Assembly (NCBI RefSeq): GCF_019599465.1
Contig: NZ_RKLR01000004.1
Span: 1 to 64,000 of the forward strand
Length of the DNA stretch: 64,000 nt
Source of the DNA: Haloarcula rubra
GTDB taxonomy: Archaea > Halobacteriota > Halobacteria > Halobacteriales > Haloarculaceae
Direction: 5' to 3'
Shown here: in pieces, positions 42,687-52,300 of the stretch
Layout of the letters: each line of letters begins with the position of its first letter
Position numbering within the stretch: position 1 is the first letter of the stretch
Program-made: the position numbers and the translations under genes
The notes under the pieces: generated by a model
Seen by the model: the letters and a program-made list of their open reading frames with translations, nothing else
Databases searched by the model: none
Told to the model about the DNA's origin: nothing

Positions 42687-44615
42687 TTACCGACCGGCGA
42701 GGAACGTCACGGCGGTTCGCTGCTGTTCGACTTCGGTCTCGAGGTGGTCGCGGAACTCGGCGAGGTCGACCTCCTTCTCCTCGCGTTCCTTGCGGTCGCG
42801 CACGGAGATGTCGCCGGCGTCCTCCTCGTCGTCGCCGATGATGAGCATGTAGGGGACTCGGTCGTCGTGGGCCTGCTGAATCTTGCGGCCGACCGTCCAC
42901 GAGCGGTCCTCGATTTCGACGCGGAACTCGCCCAGTTCGTCCTGCAACTCCTCGCAGTACGGGATGTTGTCGTCCGAAACCGGGAGGATGCGAACCTGTT
43001 CGGGCGCGAGCCACGGCGGGAACTTCCCGTTGTAGTGCTCGGTCAGCACCATGAAGAACCGCTCGTAGCTTCCGTACAGCGCTCGGTGAATCATCACCGG
43101 GCGGTGGTCCTCGTTGTCCTCGCCCGTGTAGGTCAGGTCGAACCGCTCGGGCATGTTGAAGTCCAGTTGCACGGTGGGGCCGTCCCAGTTCCGGCCCAGT
43201 GCGTCCTCGAAGGCGAAGTCTATCTTCGGGCCGTAGAACGCGCCGTCGCCCTCCTCGACGACGTAGTCGATGTCCTGTTCGTCGAGGACCGAGGCGAGTT
43301 GGTTCTCGGCCTTCTCCCATATCTCGTCGCCGCCGACGGACTTCTCGGGGCGGGTGGCGAACTGGACGGTGTAGTCGAGGTTGAACGTGTCCAGCGTGTC
43401 GAGGATGATGTCCACCGTCGCTAGCACCTCCTGTTCTATCTGGTCGGGGCGGACGAACAGGTGGCCGTCGTCGATGGTGAAGGCCCACGTCCGGGAGAGC
43501 CCCGACAGTTCGCCGCGCTGTTCCTTGCGATAGACCTTCCCGTCCTCGAAGTAGCGAACGGGGAGGTCACGGTAGGACCACGACTTCTGGTCGAAGATGG
43601 TCGCGTGGCCCGGACAGTTCATCGGCTTGAGGCCGTACTCCTCGTCGTTCACGTCGAGGAGGAACATGTCGTCGACGTAGTTGTCGTAGTGGCCGGACTT
43701 CTTCCACAGTTCCGTGCGGAAGACGTGGGGCGTCTCTATCTCGTCGTAGCCCGCGTCGCGGTTGAGTTGGGCGACGTAGTCGGAGAGTTCGTTGAGAATC
43801 TTCTTGCCGTTGGGTTCGTACAGCGGCAGGCCCGGGCCGGTGGTGTCGTCGATGGAGAACAGGTCCATCTCTTGGCCGATTTTGCGGTGGTCCCGCTCCT
43901 GGGCCTTCCGTCGGCGTTCGAGATACTCGTCGAGTTCGTCCTGCGTGGGGAAGGCGGTGCCGTAGACGCGGGTGAGCGTCTCGTTGTCCTCGTCGCCGCG
44001 CCAGAACGCCGCCGATATCTCCAGCAGGGCGAACCCGCCGATTTCGCCGGTCGACTCGACGTGGGGGCCCTGACAGAGGTCGTAGAACTCGCCCTGCGTG
44101 TAGAAGGAAACGGGGTCCTCGTCGGCGGCCTCCGTCTCCAAGATGTCCTGTTTGAACGGGTTGTCCTCGTAGCGCTCGAAGGCCTCCTCGCGGTCGACGA
44201 GTTCGCGTTCGATGTCGTAGTCCTCCTCGACGATGGCCTCGGCCTCGGCCTCGATGTCCTCGAGGTCGTCTTCGTCTAAGTCGACGCCGGTGATGTCGTA
44301 GTAGAACCCGTCGTCGGTCCACGGTCCGATGGTCAGTGTCGCCTCCGGGAACTCGCGCTGGAGTGCCTGCGCGAACACGTGGGCGGCCGAGTGGCGCAAC
44401 ACGTCCACGTACTCGTCGCTGCTCGGTGTGACGATGACCAGTTCGACGTCCTCCTCGATGGGGGTGTGCTTGTCGACCAGCTCGCCGTCCACGACGCCCG
44501 CGACGGTGTCGTCACCGAGTCCCGGTCCGATTTCGTAGGCGACGTCTTCGACCGTACTGCCGGCGTCCATCTCGAGCGTGGACCCGTCCGGCAGCGTGAC
44601 CGTGACCGTACTCAT
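42687..44615 (-). CDS. thrS: Threonyl-tRNA synthetase (bacterial type, TGS domain)
   Basis: The 642-residue class II synthetase starts with a TGS domain ([20 protein letters not shown]), then an N2 editing domain ([12 protein letters not shown], about residue 73) and the catalytic core, with the zinc-site CPGHATIF near 333 and [16 protein letters not shown]-terminal anticodon-binding domain follows. The arrangement is the bacterial-type ThrRS rather than the archaeal one with a DTD-like editing domain, as known for haloarchaea. Confidence 0.95.
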   Translation of the reverse strand: MSTVTVTLPDGSTLEMDAGSTVEDVAYEIGPGLGDDTVAGVVDGELVDKHTPIEEDVELVIVTPSSDEYVDVLRHSAAHVFAQALQREFPEATLTIGPWTDDGFYYDITGVDLDEDDLEDIEAEAEAIVEEDYDIERELVDREEAFERYEDNPFKQDILETEAADEDPVSFYTQGEFYDLCQGPHVESTGEIGGFALLEISAAFWRGDEDNETLTRVYGTAFPTQDELDEYLERRRKAQERDHRKIGQEMDLFSIDDTTGPGLPLYEPNGKKILNELSDYVAQLNRDAGYDEIETPHVFRTELWKKSGHYDNYVDDMFLLDVNDEEYGLKPMNCPGHATIFDQKSWSYRDLPVRYFEDGKVYRKEQRGELSGLSRTWAFTIDDGHLFVRPDQIEQEVLATVDIILDTLDTFNLDYTVQFATRPEKSVGGDEIWEKAENQLASVLDEQDIDYVVEEGDGAFYGPKIDFAFEDALGRNWDGPTVQLDFNMPERFDLTYTGEDNEDHRPVMIHRALYGSYERFFMVLTEHYNGKFPPWLAPEQVRILPVSDDNIPYCEELQDELGEFRVEIEDRSWTVGRKIQQAHDDRVPYMLIIGDDEEDAGDISVRDRKEREEKEVDLAEFRDHLETEVEQQRTAVTFLAGR

Positions 44616-44669
44616 ACCCGTGGATAGGATAGCCGCCGGGGATAAGTGTATTGAGACGCGGACGGCGAC

Positions 44670-45236
44670 TCACTCGGTCGTCAGGAGTCCTTCCTCGTCG
44701 TCGGTGTGTGCCGACAGCCCACGGTCGGCCCGCGTCGGCGGGGCCTCCACCGTCGCCTCGTCGAGGGGCTCGAACTGCGTCTGGTCGCCAGTCTCGAGGG
44801 CGGTGAGGCGGTCGGAGACCGTTCTGACCGCGCTCCCCTCGGTGTGTGGCGTAACACAGACCAGCGCGTCGTCGACGTACTCGACGAGCACGGCCGTCGG
44901 GAGCCGGATGGCGCGGAACTGCTCGCCGGCGATGGTGTCCTCTACCTCCCGGAGTTCGAACGCCGGCGACAGTGAACAGCCGTTGGCCGCCGCCCACTCC
45001 CGGAAGGCGCCGACCCGGTCGAGGACGTACTCCCCGACGGCCGTCCGTGTCGCTTCGCCCGCCACCGGGACCTGTCGCCCCCAGACGTGGACGTGACGGT
45101 CGGTAAGCGTCCCGGACTCGACCAGCGCCGCCGTCCGGTCGAGTATCGACGTCTGTGACTGGTGGTAGCCGTCCGGCGCCAGCGACCGCACGTACAGTTC
45201 GACGGACCGGCCAGCCGGTAGGTCACTCCCTTGCAT
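44670..45236 (-). CDS. 188-aa haloarchaeal HTH-domain-type protein
   Basis: From ATG 45236 it begins MQGSDLPAGRSVELYVRSLA and continues with VHVWGRQVP and AVGEYVLDRVGAFREWAAAN, a pattern I recognise from a family of about 190-residue haloarchaeal proteins annotated HTH-domain, without clear experimental function. The C-terminal tail is acidic and variable. An upstream frame gives other starts (ATG 45251, 45284), which I reject because conservation begins at MQGSDLP. Confidence 0.6.
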   Translation of the reverse strand: MQGSDLPAGRSVELYVRSLAPDGYHQSQTSILDRTAALVESGTLTDRHVHVWGRQVPVAGEATRTAVGEYVLDRVGAFREWAAANGCSLSPAFELREVEDTIAGEQFRAIRLPTAVLVEYVDDALVCVTPHTEGSAVRTVSDRLTALETGDQTQFEPLDEATVEAPPTRADRGLSAHTDDEEGLLTTE

Positions 45237-45421
45237 GGTGGTCCCACACATGTCCCCCTCCATGAAAAGTACACTAGTTGACAAGTAATGGCCGAACGGC
45301 CGCTCAGCTGAACACTGGTAAGCCCACCCATCGCGTGGCGGTGCCGGGCGCCGCCCGACGTGTCGTGTGGTGTGCCAACAGGGAGTACTATGTACCGTCG
45401 GGACCCAGTGCCGACGTGCCG

Positions 45422-45853
45422 ATGTACGACAAGGTACTCGTCGCGACCGACGGCAGTCCGGGGACGACCGAGACGCTCGCCCACGCCGTCTCGATAGCCC
45501 GCGACAACGACGCGGTGTTGCACGGCCTCTACGTCGTCGACAGACGCCTCTATCTCGCGGCCGACAAGGACACGCAAGAGGACGTCCGAGAGTCGCTCCG
45601 CGAGGAGGGGGAGGTAGCGCTCGACGACATCGCGGTCGGCGGCGAGGAGGCGGCGCTCGAGACCGTGACGCGGATGGAGGAAGGCATCCCGCACAAGGTC
45701 ATCACGCAGTACGCCGCCGACGAGGACGTCGACCTCGTGGTGATGGGGACCCACGGCCGGACCGGCCGCGACCGGGTGGCGAACCTCGGGAGCGTCACCG
45801 AACGCGTCGTCGAGAGCTCGCCCGTGCCCGTCCTCGTCGTCCACATCGAGTGA
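45422..45853 (+). CDS. Universal stress protein (UspA family)
   Basis: This 143-residue USP domain has MYDKVLVATDGSPGTTETLA at the N-terminus and VVMGTHGRTGRDRV-N-GSVTERVV near the C-terminus, the ATP-binding G-2x-G-9x-G(S/T) pattern. It is a single-domain USP. The start is ATG 45422. The upstream 185-base gap 45237-45421 shows no clear site. Confidence 0.9.
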   Translation: MYDKVLVATDGSPGTTETLAHAVSIARDNDAVLHGLYVVDRRLYLAADKDTQEDVRESLREEGEVALDDIAVGGEEAALETVTRMEEGIPHKVITQYAADEDVDLVVMGTHGRTGRDRVANLGSVTERVVESSPVPVLVVHIE

Positions 45854-45924
45854 GCCAGTTTCAGTCCTGATAGTTTGGCACTACACATTTACCACGTGCT
45901 TTCCAACTGGAGGCAGAGACTACG

Positions 45925-47460
45925 ATGTCGGTACCCACCGGTAGCGAGACGCTAGACCGAATACTCGACGGCGGCCTCCCCGAGGGGCGCACAGTGCTGG
46001 TCACCGGCGGTCCGGGGACGGGCAAGTCGACGCTCGCCATGCAGTTCTTGCAGGAGGGGTTGGACCGTGGCGAGGAGTGCCTGTACATCAGCACGGAACA
46101 GACCTTCGCGGAACTGTCCGACGCGTTCGCCGACTTCGCGTTCGACGTCGACGACGACCACCTCACGGTCACGTCCGTCCACGCGACGCCGGGCCAGACC
46201 GTCGAGAACGGTGACGAACGCGAACTGACCCTCGAGACGCTCGAAGGGGGCCAGATGCTCGGCGGGGACTACTCCGCCCCGTTCGAGGCGAAGTACATCA
46301 CGCGCTACCTCGAACAGTTCGCGCCCACCGACCGGGTCGTCCTCGACTCCGTCTCGGGGCTCTCGGCCATCGGCGAGAATCAGGACGTGTTCCGGCGGAC
46401 GCTGCTCGACTTCATCCGGTTGCTCAACGACGAGTTCGACGCGACGGCGCTGTTCACCGCCGAGGAATCCCAACCGGGGCTGATGCAGGACGACGTGAAG
46501 ACGGTGGCCGCGAGCGACGCCGTCCAGTTCAACACTCACGGAGTCCTCCGTCTCTGGCGGGAGAACGTCGGCGGCGACTACCACCGCTTCCTCGAGGTTG
46601 TGAAGATGCGCGGCGTCGACCACGACACGCGCGTCCACGAGGTGTCGTTCACCCACGAGGGGTTGCGCGTCGCGCCGCGTCTCAGGACCCACCCCGGCGA
46701 GTTCGTCCCCGGTGACCACATGTCGACCGGCATCCCGGGGCTGGACCACCTCATGGGGGGCGGCATCGTCCGGGGCGGGACGCTCCTGTTGGAACACGAC
46801 GGTCGGGCGAGCCCCCACTCCATCCTGACGAACCTGCTCGCGCAGGCCCGCGACGACGGGAGCGCTATCACCATCGTCCCGCCGGTGGAACTCCCGCCCA
46901 AGCGGTTGCGCAGCATCATCGACGAGCGAGTCGGCGACATGGAGGACCTGCTGGCGAACGACCAGTTGTTCCTCATCGACTTCGCCAACATCTGGGAGAA
47001 CACCAAACGCAACGTGTTCAAACCGCAGGAACACGACACGGACAACCCCGCGTCGGTGTTCCGCACAATCGACGACAGGCGGGGCGACCAGTCGATGTTC
47101 ACCGTCCTCAACGTCGAGGCCCAACTGCCGGTGCTGGACGACGACGAACTCCGGCAGATTCGCTTCTGGGAGGAGGAGAACCTCTATCGCGAGGGCGACA
47201 CGACGATGTACCTGTTCAACCCCGCGACGCTGGACGACGAACTCGCCGCCTTCTACGAGAACGGGTCGTGGCAGACGCTGAAGACGTGGATGACCGACAA
47301 CGGCCTCCAGTACATCGAACTCCAGAAGTCGCCCACCGGCTACATGGGGTCGACGCGACTCGTCGAGTACGTCGAGACGGAACCGTACATGCGCGTCCAG
47401 CAGCCGCCGGGTGCGGGGTCGACAGTAGCGACGCTCGACGGCGACGGGGGTGGACAGTAG
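45925..47460 (+). CDS. KaiC-like RecA-superfamily ATPase (two RecA-like domains)
   Basis: The 511-residue protein has an N-terminal RecA/KaiC domain with a good Walker A, GGPGTGKST at 28-36, and VVLDSVSGLSAIG for Walker B. The second half, from about residue 266 (MSTGIPGLDHLMGGGIVRGG), has lost the P-loop lysine pattern (EHDGRASPHS), so it is probably non-hydrolytic. KaiC-like archaeal proteins have been linked to signalling and motility; the role here is not known. The next gene abuts, suggesting a two-protein complex. Confidence 0.85.
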   Translation: MSVPTGSETLDRILDGGLPEGRTVLVTGGPGTGKSTLAMQFLQEGLDRGEECLYISTEQTFAELSDAFADFAFDVDDDHLTVTSVHATPGQTVENGDERELTLETLEGGQMLGGDYSAPFEAKYITRYLEQFAPTDRVVLDSVSGLSAIGENQDVFRRTLLDFIRLLNDEFDATALFTAEESQPGLMQDDVKTVAASDAVQFNTHGVLRLWRENVGGDYHRFLEVVKMRGVDHDTRVHEVSFTHEGLRVAPRLRTHPGEFVPGDHMSTGIPGLDHLMGGGIVRGGTLLLEHDGRASPHSILTNLLAQARDDGSAITIVPPVELPPKRLRSIIDERVGDMEDLLANDQLFLIDFANIWENTKRNVFKPQEHDTDNPASVFRTIDDRRGDQSMFTVLNVEAQLPVLDDDELRQIRFWEEENLYREGDTTMYLFNPATLDDELAAFYENGSWQTLKTWMTDNGLQYIELQKSPTGYMGSTRLVEYVETEPYMRVQQPPGAGSTVATLDGDGGGQ

Positions 47461-48018
47461 ATGGAGCAGACGGGTGCCCGACCGGGGACGAACGTCCTCG
47501 TCTCCGCGCCGTCGTTGAGTGCGAGCAAGCACGAGACGTGTCTGGACCTGCTGGCACCGGCCCCGCCGGAGCAACTCGACGTGTTGCGGGTCACGTACTC
47601 CGCCTCGCCGGCCGAACTGGTCGCGGACTGGCGCGACCACCACGGTGAGTTGCCGGCGCGGATGGGCATCGTCGTCGTCGGCGACCAGGCGGGCCTCCGC
47701 GAGGAGGACCACGACGTGCCCGACAGCGTCTTCGTCACCACGGCCAACCCGAACGACCCGACCGGCCTCGGGATGCGCCTGAACAACTACCTCACCGACC
47801 ACGAGGAGGGGATCCAACTGGTCGCCTGTTTCGACTCCCTGACCGAACTGCTCCAGTTCGTCGACGTCCAGTCGGCGTTCAAGTTCCTCCACATGCTCGC
47901 CGGGCAGTTACGCGAAGTCGACGCCGTCGGACACTTCCACGTCGACCCGGCGGCACACGACGACCAGACCATCAGTCGCCTGAAACCCCTGTTCGACGAC
48001 GCCGTCGACCACACCTGA
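47461..48018 (+). CDS. DUF7504-like protein, partner of the KaiC-like ATPase
   Basis: This 185-residue protein starts right at the stop of the KaiC-like gene (TAG, then ATG). Its alpha/beta pattern (TNVLVSAPSLSAS, IVVVGDQAGLREED, LVACFDSLTELLQFVD) looks like a RecA-like fold without a P-loop. I would place it in DUF7504 from memory. Tight linkage suggests that it associates with the ATPase. Confidence 0.72.
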   Translation: MEQTGARPGTNVLVSAPSLSASKHETCLDLLAPAPPEQLDVLRVTYSASPAELVADWRDHHGELPARMGIVVVGDQAGLREEDHDVPDSVFVTTANPNDPTGLGMRLNNYLTDHEEGIQLVACFDSLTELLQFVDVQSAFKFLHMLAGQLREVDAVGHFHVDPAAHDDQTISRLKPLFDDAVDHT

Positions 48019-48065
48019 CCTGTCTGACCGGTATCTTTTCGGATAACCCACACGCTGTACAGAGT

Positions 48066-48578
48066 ATGGACAGCCGCGAGTACGAGTTCGAGGGAGCGAC
48101 GCCGGACATCCACGGGTACGCACACGTCAGTCGCGAAGCGACGGTGGTCGGAGACGTGACCGTCGGTCCGAACGCCAACGTCTGGCCGGGATGTGTCCTC
48201 CGGGGCGACGTCGCTCCGGTCGAAGTGGGCCGCGAGTCGGCCATCGGCGACGGCGCCATCCTCCACGCCTCGACGGTCGGCGAGAAGGTGATGGTCGGCC
48301 ACGGGGCCGTCCTCAACGACGCCGAAGTCAGAGACGGCGCGCTGGTCGGGTTCAACTCGACGGTGAGCGACGCCGTCATCGGCAAGCGCTCCATCGTCGC
48401 CATGGGTACCGTCGTCCCCCCGGGCTACGAGGTACCCGCCGAGTCGTTCGTCCGCGGGAGTCCGGCGCAGGTCACGCCCCTCTCCGAGACGACCATCGAC
48501 CCCGACGAGGTGTTCGAGGCGTTCTCCTCGGGCGACTACGCGAATCTCGCGGCGCGCCACGAGGACTTGTTCGAGTAG
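48066..48578 (+). CDS. Gamma-carbonic-anhydrase-like hexapeptide-repeat protein
   Basis: This 170-residue left-handed beta-helix has hexapeptide repeats (VVGDVTVGPNANVWPGCVLR). Two of the metal-ligand histidines of Cam are present: H67 and H79 in VGHGAVL. The third, expected five residues later, is Asn84 (VLNDA instead of VLHGC). Thus it may lack carbonic anhydrase activity, as do CaiE/PaaY-type relatives. The start is ATG 48066. Confidence 0.85.
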   Translation: MDSREYEFEGATPDIHGYAHVSREATVVGDVTVGPNANVWPGCVLRGDVAPVEVGRESAIGDGAILHASTVGEKVMVGHGAVLNDAEVRDGALVGFNSTVSDAVIGKRSIVAMGTVVPPGYEVPAESFVRGSPAQVTPLSETTIDPDEVFEAFSSGDYANLAARHEDLFE

Positions 48579-48733
48579 CGAGGGGCGACGACCGAACGAT
48601 AGTGAGGGAGTCGGCCCTCGGAACGGAACGCCGACCGGCGGGAGCCGTGGAGCAGTAGCGAGGGACAGACGAACGACAGCGAGGACGTCGGCCCTCGGTG
48701 GCACGACGACCGGCGGGTGGCGTAGAGCGCGAG
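48575..48733. repeat. Imperfect tandem duplication of about 80 bp
   Basis: Copy 1 begins GTAGCGAGGGGCGACGACCG at 48575 and copy 2 begins GTAGCGAGGGACAGACGAAC at 48655. Both hold a GTCGGCCCTCGG core and end near GACCGGCGGG. Identity is clearly above chance but far from perfect. Together they fill most of the gap between the CA-like gene and the GCS2-like gene, 48579-48796, which contains no gene I can see. Confidence 0.6.
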
Positions 48734-48796
48734 CACACCCGAGAACCTCGCCGCTGACGGGGTAGTTATAAGGGAAGAACCGCCACAGTTCACGGT

Positions 48797-50731
48797 ATGG
48801 ACGACATCGTCGACCTGGTGCGCCGCTCGTTGGCTGACGAGACGTACACGGAGTTCGCCGACCGGGTCGACAAGCAGGCGGCACAGCTACGGACCGCCAT
48901 CGAGGCCGGTGAGTTCGACAACGAGTCCTTCTCGGTCGGTCTCGAAATCGAGTTGTACGCCATCAACAGCGTGCCGGAGCCACCGGAACCCGACGACGAG
49001 GACGAGGCGGAGGTGGACGAGAGCGACCTGGACGACGACCTGTCTGGCGGCGGCGAGTCGGCGTGGGACGGGTCACTCGACGCCCCGGCCGAACCCGGCG
49101 ACCAGAGCGGGGCCTCGCTCGAACCCGAGGGCGGTGTCTCGCCGGAGCAGACCGACGACGACCCGCTGGCACCGGCGGGTTCGGGCGACGGGGACGAGGG
49201 GACAGCGGACGACGGCGAGGACGACGAGGACGACCAGTTCGGTCCCGGCGAGGGGCCGTCGCTGGACATCGACCCAGACAGCCCGCTGGCCGAGGACGAC
49301 ACCGAGACACCCGAAGACGAGGGCGAACCGGCCGTCGAGGCGGTGGCCGACGAGGACGAGCCCTACATGGACCCCGAGGACTGGACGGGCCGACTCACCC
49401 GTCTGCCCGACGTCGTCTTCGAGGGCGAGGCCAACAAGGAACTGGGTCTGCACAACGCCGAGGTCAACACCGAACCCAACACCTTCGACCAGACGGGGAT
49501 GGAGGTCCAGACCACCGCCGTCGAGATGCAGACCAAGCAGGCCCGCGCGCAGGCGAGCAACCAGCACTGCGAACTGGTACTGGACGCGATGTGGACGATT
49601 CCCCCCGAAGAGGGCAGCGAGTCCTACCTCTCGGCCCACGAGGCCCGCGACGGCGTGGTGCTGGCCGACAACATGCGGCAGGCCCCGCGGTACGTCGCCC
49701 TCGACAACGAGGCGCTCCAGCACGCCGGCGGCGAGATTCCGTTCGACGTGCCGGGCTACGACGGGGCGTTCCCGACCATCCTCTTCGAGTCGCTGGCCAC
49801 CTCCATCCAGCCCCACCTCCAGATTCCCGACACCGAGACGTTCCCCGCCTACTACAACGCCGCCATCCGGACGCTCGGGCCGCTGCTCGCCCTCTCGACC
49901 AACTCCCCGTTCCTCCCGGCGGACATGTACGACGGCGTCGACGGCAAGTGGCTCTGTGAGCACACCCACCACGAACTCCGCATCGCCGCCTTCGAGCAGT
50001 CGGTCAACACCAGCGCGAACCCGAAAGTCCGGGTGCCGGAGGACATCGACCACGTGACGGACGTCGTCGACCGCGTCGTCGCGGACGACCTGTTCGCCCC
50101 GTTCCTCCGGGAGTGGCTCGAAGACGACGACCGGAACGGCTTCGAGGACGAGTTCTGGGAGTTCGACCACAAGCGGGGCACCTACTGGCGGTGGCTCCGC
50201 TGTGTCGTCGGCGGTACCGCGGTCGACGGGGCCGCGAGCGAGCGCTCGCTCCGCATCGAGTACCGGCCGCTACCGACCCAGCCACACGTCACGGACATGA
50301 TAGGGCTGCAGGCGCTGACGGTCGGCCTCATCCGTGGGCTGGTCGCCGCCGACCATCCGCTGGCCGAACTGCCGTGGCAGGAGGCCCGCCGGAGTTTCTA
50401 CGCCGCCGCCGAGGACGGACTGGACGCCGACCTCGCGTGGGTCACCAGCCACGGCGAGCGCACCACCGACCCCGACGTCGTCTTCGCCGAGGTGTTCCAC
50501 TACGCCCGCCTCGGCCTCGCCGAACAGGACGTCCCGGAGGAACGAATCGACGAGTACCTCGACCCCATCGAGCGGCGCTACGAGGCCGGCGAGACGCCGA
50601 GTTCGTGGAAAGTCGGGCGCGTCAGGTCGTATCTGGACGACGGGTACGACCTCGAAGCCGCCATCACGGAGATGCAACGCGACTACTTCGAGCACAGTCG
50701 CGAGCACCACGAGTTCGCCGAGTGGCTGTGA
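48797..50731 (+). CDS. Glutamate-cysteine-ligase-like (GCS2) protein with acidic insertion
   Basis: The 644-residue protein has SFSVGLEIELYAI near residue 45, then LGLHNAEVNTEPNTFD near 217 and LALSTNSPFLPAD, all matching the GCS2/GshA-like ATP-grasp-related fold. Between the first and second segments, residues ~60-190 are a low-complexity Asp/Glu/Gly/Pro-rich insertion that should loop out. Haloarchaea use gamma-glutamylcysteine as thiol, and this could be a paralogue acting on another substrate. The start is ATG 48797. Confidence 0.78.
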   Translation: MDDIVDLVRRSLADETYTEFADRVDKQAAQLRTAIEAGEFDNESFSVGLEIELYAINSVPEPPEPDDEDEAEVDESDLDDDLSGGGESAWDGSLDAPAEPGDQSGASLEPEGGVSPEQTDDDPLAPAGSGDGDEGTADDGEDDEDDQFGPGEGPSLDIDPDSPLAEDDTETPEDEGEPAVEAVADEDEPYMDPEDWTGRLTRLPDVVFEGEANKELGLHNAEVNTEPNTFDQTGMEVQTTAVEMQTKQARAQASNQHCELVLDAMWTIPPEEGSESYLSAHEARDGVVLADNMRQAPRYVALDNEALQHAGGEIPFDVPGYDGAFPTILFESLATSIQPHLQIPDTETFPAYYNAAIRTLGPLLALSTNSPFLPADMYDGVDGKWLCEHTHHELRIAAFEQSVNTSANPKVRVPEDIDHVTDVVDRVVADDLFAPFLREWLEDDDRNGFEDEFWEFDHKRGTYWRWLRCVVGGTAVDGAASERSLRIEYRPLPTQPHVTDMIGLQALTVGLIRGLVAADHPLAELPWQEARRSFYAAAEDGLDADLAWVTSHGERTTDPDVVFAEVFHYARLGLAEQDVPEERIDEYLDPIERRYEAGETPSSWKVGRVRSYLDDGYDLEAAITEMQRDYFEHSREHHEFAEWL

Positions 50732-50732
50732 G

Positions 50733-51476
50733 CTACGACGCGTAGGGGTCGACGGGGACCCACTCGGGGAGCGGCACCCGCTCGACGTCGGTCGTGACGC
50801 GCATCGTCAGCGACCGCACCGACCCGTCGGCGTAGCGTTCGCGGTGGTCCAGGTACCGGACGACGCCGCGGCCGTCCACGTACAGTCGCGAGTCGGCGGC
50901 GACGACGGTCCGGAACCCGCCCCGTGAGAGCGTCGCGTTCGTCGTGTTCGCGCGAACGACGGCCAGTCGCGTGCCGTCACGGGTGACGGACCCGGTCCGG
51001 TCGTAGACGAGGCCGGCGACGTGTCGCTGGAGGACGAACAGACCGCTCGCAGTGTCGACCGCCGGCAGCGAGTTGTTGGTCGGCTGGGCCGCTACCTCGC
51101 CGTCCCGCGTTCGCGTGTAGCGTCGCCCGTCCACGACGACCACGTCGTCGGTCGACCGGCCGAACCGCTGGCGGACCCGCACGACGTCTCGGTCCCGGTC
51201 GACCCAGACGTCCGTCGCCGACTGCCCCTCGTCGACGACGAGGCGCCGGTGGACGCTCCGCGACCGCACCGTCTGGTGGTGTTCGACGACGATACGGCCC
51301 ACGTCCGGCGTCCCGTCGGCCGTTCGAGGGAGCGTGACGCGTCCCGGCGTCGGTTCGGGGACGGGCGCGGCGGTGACTCGCTCCGGCGTCGCAGTCGTCC
51401 CCTCGCCGGCGAAGGCGCCCGTACACCCGGCGAGGACGGTGACGGCGGCGAGCGCGACCCAGAGTGCCGGACGCAT
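50733..51476 (-). CDS. Lipoprotein (DUF7537-like)
   Basis: The protein has 247 residues and begins with a lipoprotein signal MRPALWVALAAVTVLAGC, with the lipobox Cys at residue 18. A Thr/Pro-rich linker is followed by a beta-rich LolA/LppX-like domain (VYDRTGSVTRDGTRLAVVRA). It should be surface anchored; many haloarchaea encode this type. It is convergent with the GCS2-like gene with a one-base gap. The start is ATG 51476. Confidence 0.8.
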   Translation of the reverse strand: MRPALWVALAAVTVLAGCTGAFAGEGTTATPERVTAAPVPEPTPGRVTLPRTADGTPDVGRIVVEHHQTVRSRSVHRRLVVDEGQSATDVWVDRDRDVVRVRQRFGRSTDDVVVVDGRRYTRTRDGEVAAQPTNNSLPAVDTASGLFVLQRHVAGLVYDRTGSVTRDGTRLAVVRANTTNATLSRGGFRTVVAADSRLYVDGRGVVRYLDHRERYADGSVRSLTMRVTTDVERVPLPEWVPVDPYAS

Positions 51477-51575
51477 ACGTCCCCCTCTGGGCGGAACCGG
51501 CAAGTAGCCGGTGGGACCGGGCAGTGGTTCCCGGGTTGCTACCATTTATTCGGTTCAAGCGCCAACGAACGGTCG

Positions 51576-52049
51576 ATGGTATCCACAGGCGATTCCGCAC
51601 CGAACGTCTCGGCGACAGTCGCGAACGGAGAGGTAGAGGCCTTCGAACTGTCCGACCACCTCGGGGACGGCCCCGTCGTACTCGCGTTCTTCCCCGGCGC
51701 GTTCACGCCGCCGTGTTCGAACGAGATGGTCGCACTGCAGGACCACCTCGCGGACTTCGAGGCCGCCGGTGCGACGCTCCTCGGTCTGAGTGCGGACTCG
51801 GCGTTCTCGCTCAACGCCTTCCGCGAGGAACACGGGCTCGAGTTCGACCTCGTCAGCGACATGAGTCGCGAGGCGATTCGGGACTACGGCCTCGAAATCG
51901 ACATCGCCGACCTCGGTCTGCACGGCGTCGCCAACCGCGCCGTGTTCGTCGTCGACGGCGACGGCGACGTCGCGTACAGTTGGGTCGCCGACGACCCGAC
52001 GAACGAACCCGACTACGAGGAACTCCTCGGGGCTGTCGAGAGCGCCTGA
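51576..52049 (+). CDS. Peroxiredoxin (AhpC/TSA type)
   Basis: This 157-residue protein has the peroxidatic active site FFPGAFTPPCSNEM near residues 39-52, with the PxxxTxxC pattern and the catalytic Cys before SNEM. There is no second conserved Cys near the C-terminus, so it looks like a 1-Cys or atypical enzyme. The start is ATG 51576. It should reduce peroxides in the cytoplasm. Confidence 0.92.
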   Translation: MVSTGDSAPNVSATVANGEVEAFELSDHLGDGPVVLAFFPGAFTPPCSNEMVALQDHLADFEAAGATLLGLSADSAFSLNAFREEHGLEFDLVSDMSREAIRDYGLEIDIADLGLHGVANRAVFVVDGDGDVAYSWVADDPTNEPDYEELLGAVESA

Positions 52050-52080
52050 AAAGGCGACGAAGCCGCTGTTCTTTGGCGCG

Positions 52081-52242
52081 CTACTCGGTGTCGAGCCACG
52101 CTTCGAACTCGTAGAAACAGTCCGAACAGAGGGCCCCTTCGAGCGTGGCGACGTCGTCGGACGCGTGTTCCACCATGTATCGCTGGTGGCGGGCCTGTGC
52201 CGGTTCTAGCTCCGTGCCGCAGTTGTCGCAGTACTCGGTCAC
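52081..52242 (-). CDS. 53-aa zinc-ribbon microprotein
   Basis: From GTG 52242 the frame encodes VTEYCDNCGTELEPAQARHQ and ends with GALCSDCFYEFEAWLDTE. Two CxxC pairs 32 residues apart would bind zinc. A stop lies in frame just upstream of the GTG. Not long enough to assign a role. Confidence 0.62.
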   Translation of the reverse strand: MTEYCDNCGTELEPAQARHQRYMVEHASDDVATLEGALCSDCFYEFEAWLDTE

Positions 52243-52300
52243 GTCGTCCGCTCACCGCGCCGGGCGAATAACCTCCCGGCCTTCACATGCAAGGGCCGTG

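Noticed and set aside
46308..46320. CGAACAGTTCG in the KaiC-like gene
   Set aside because: The spacer is three, not four bases, and it lies in coding DNA; not counted as a NarO-type site.
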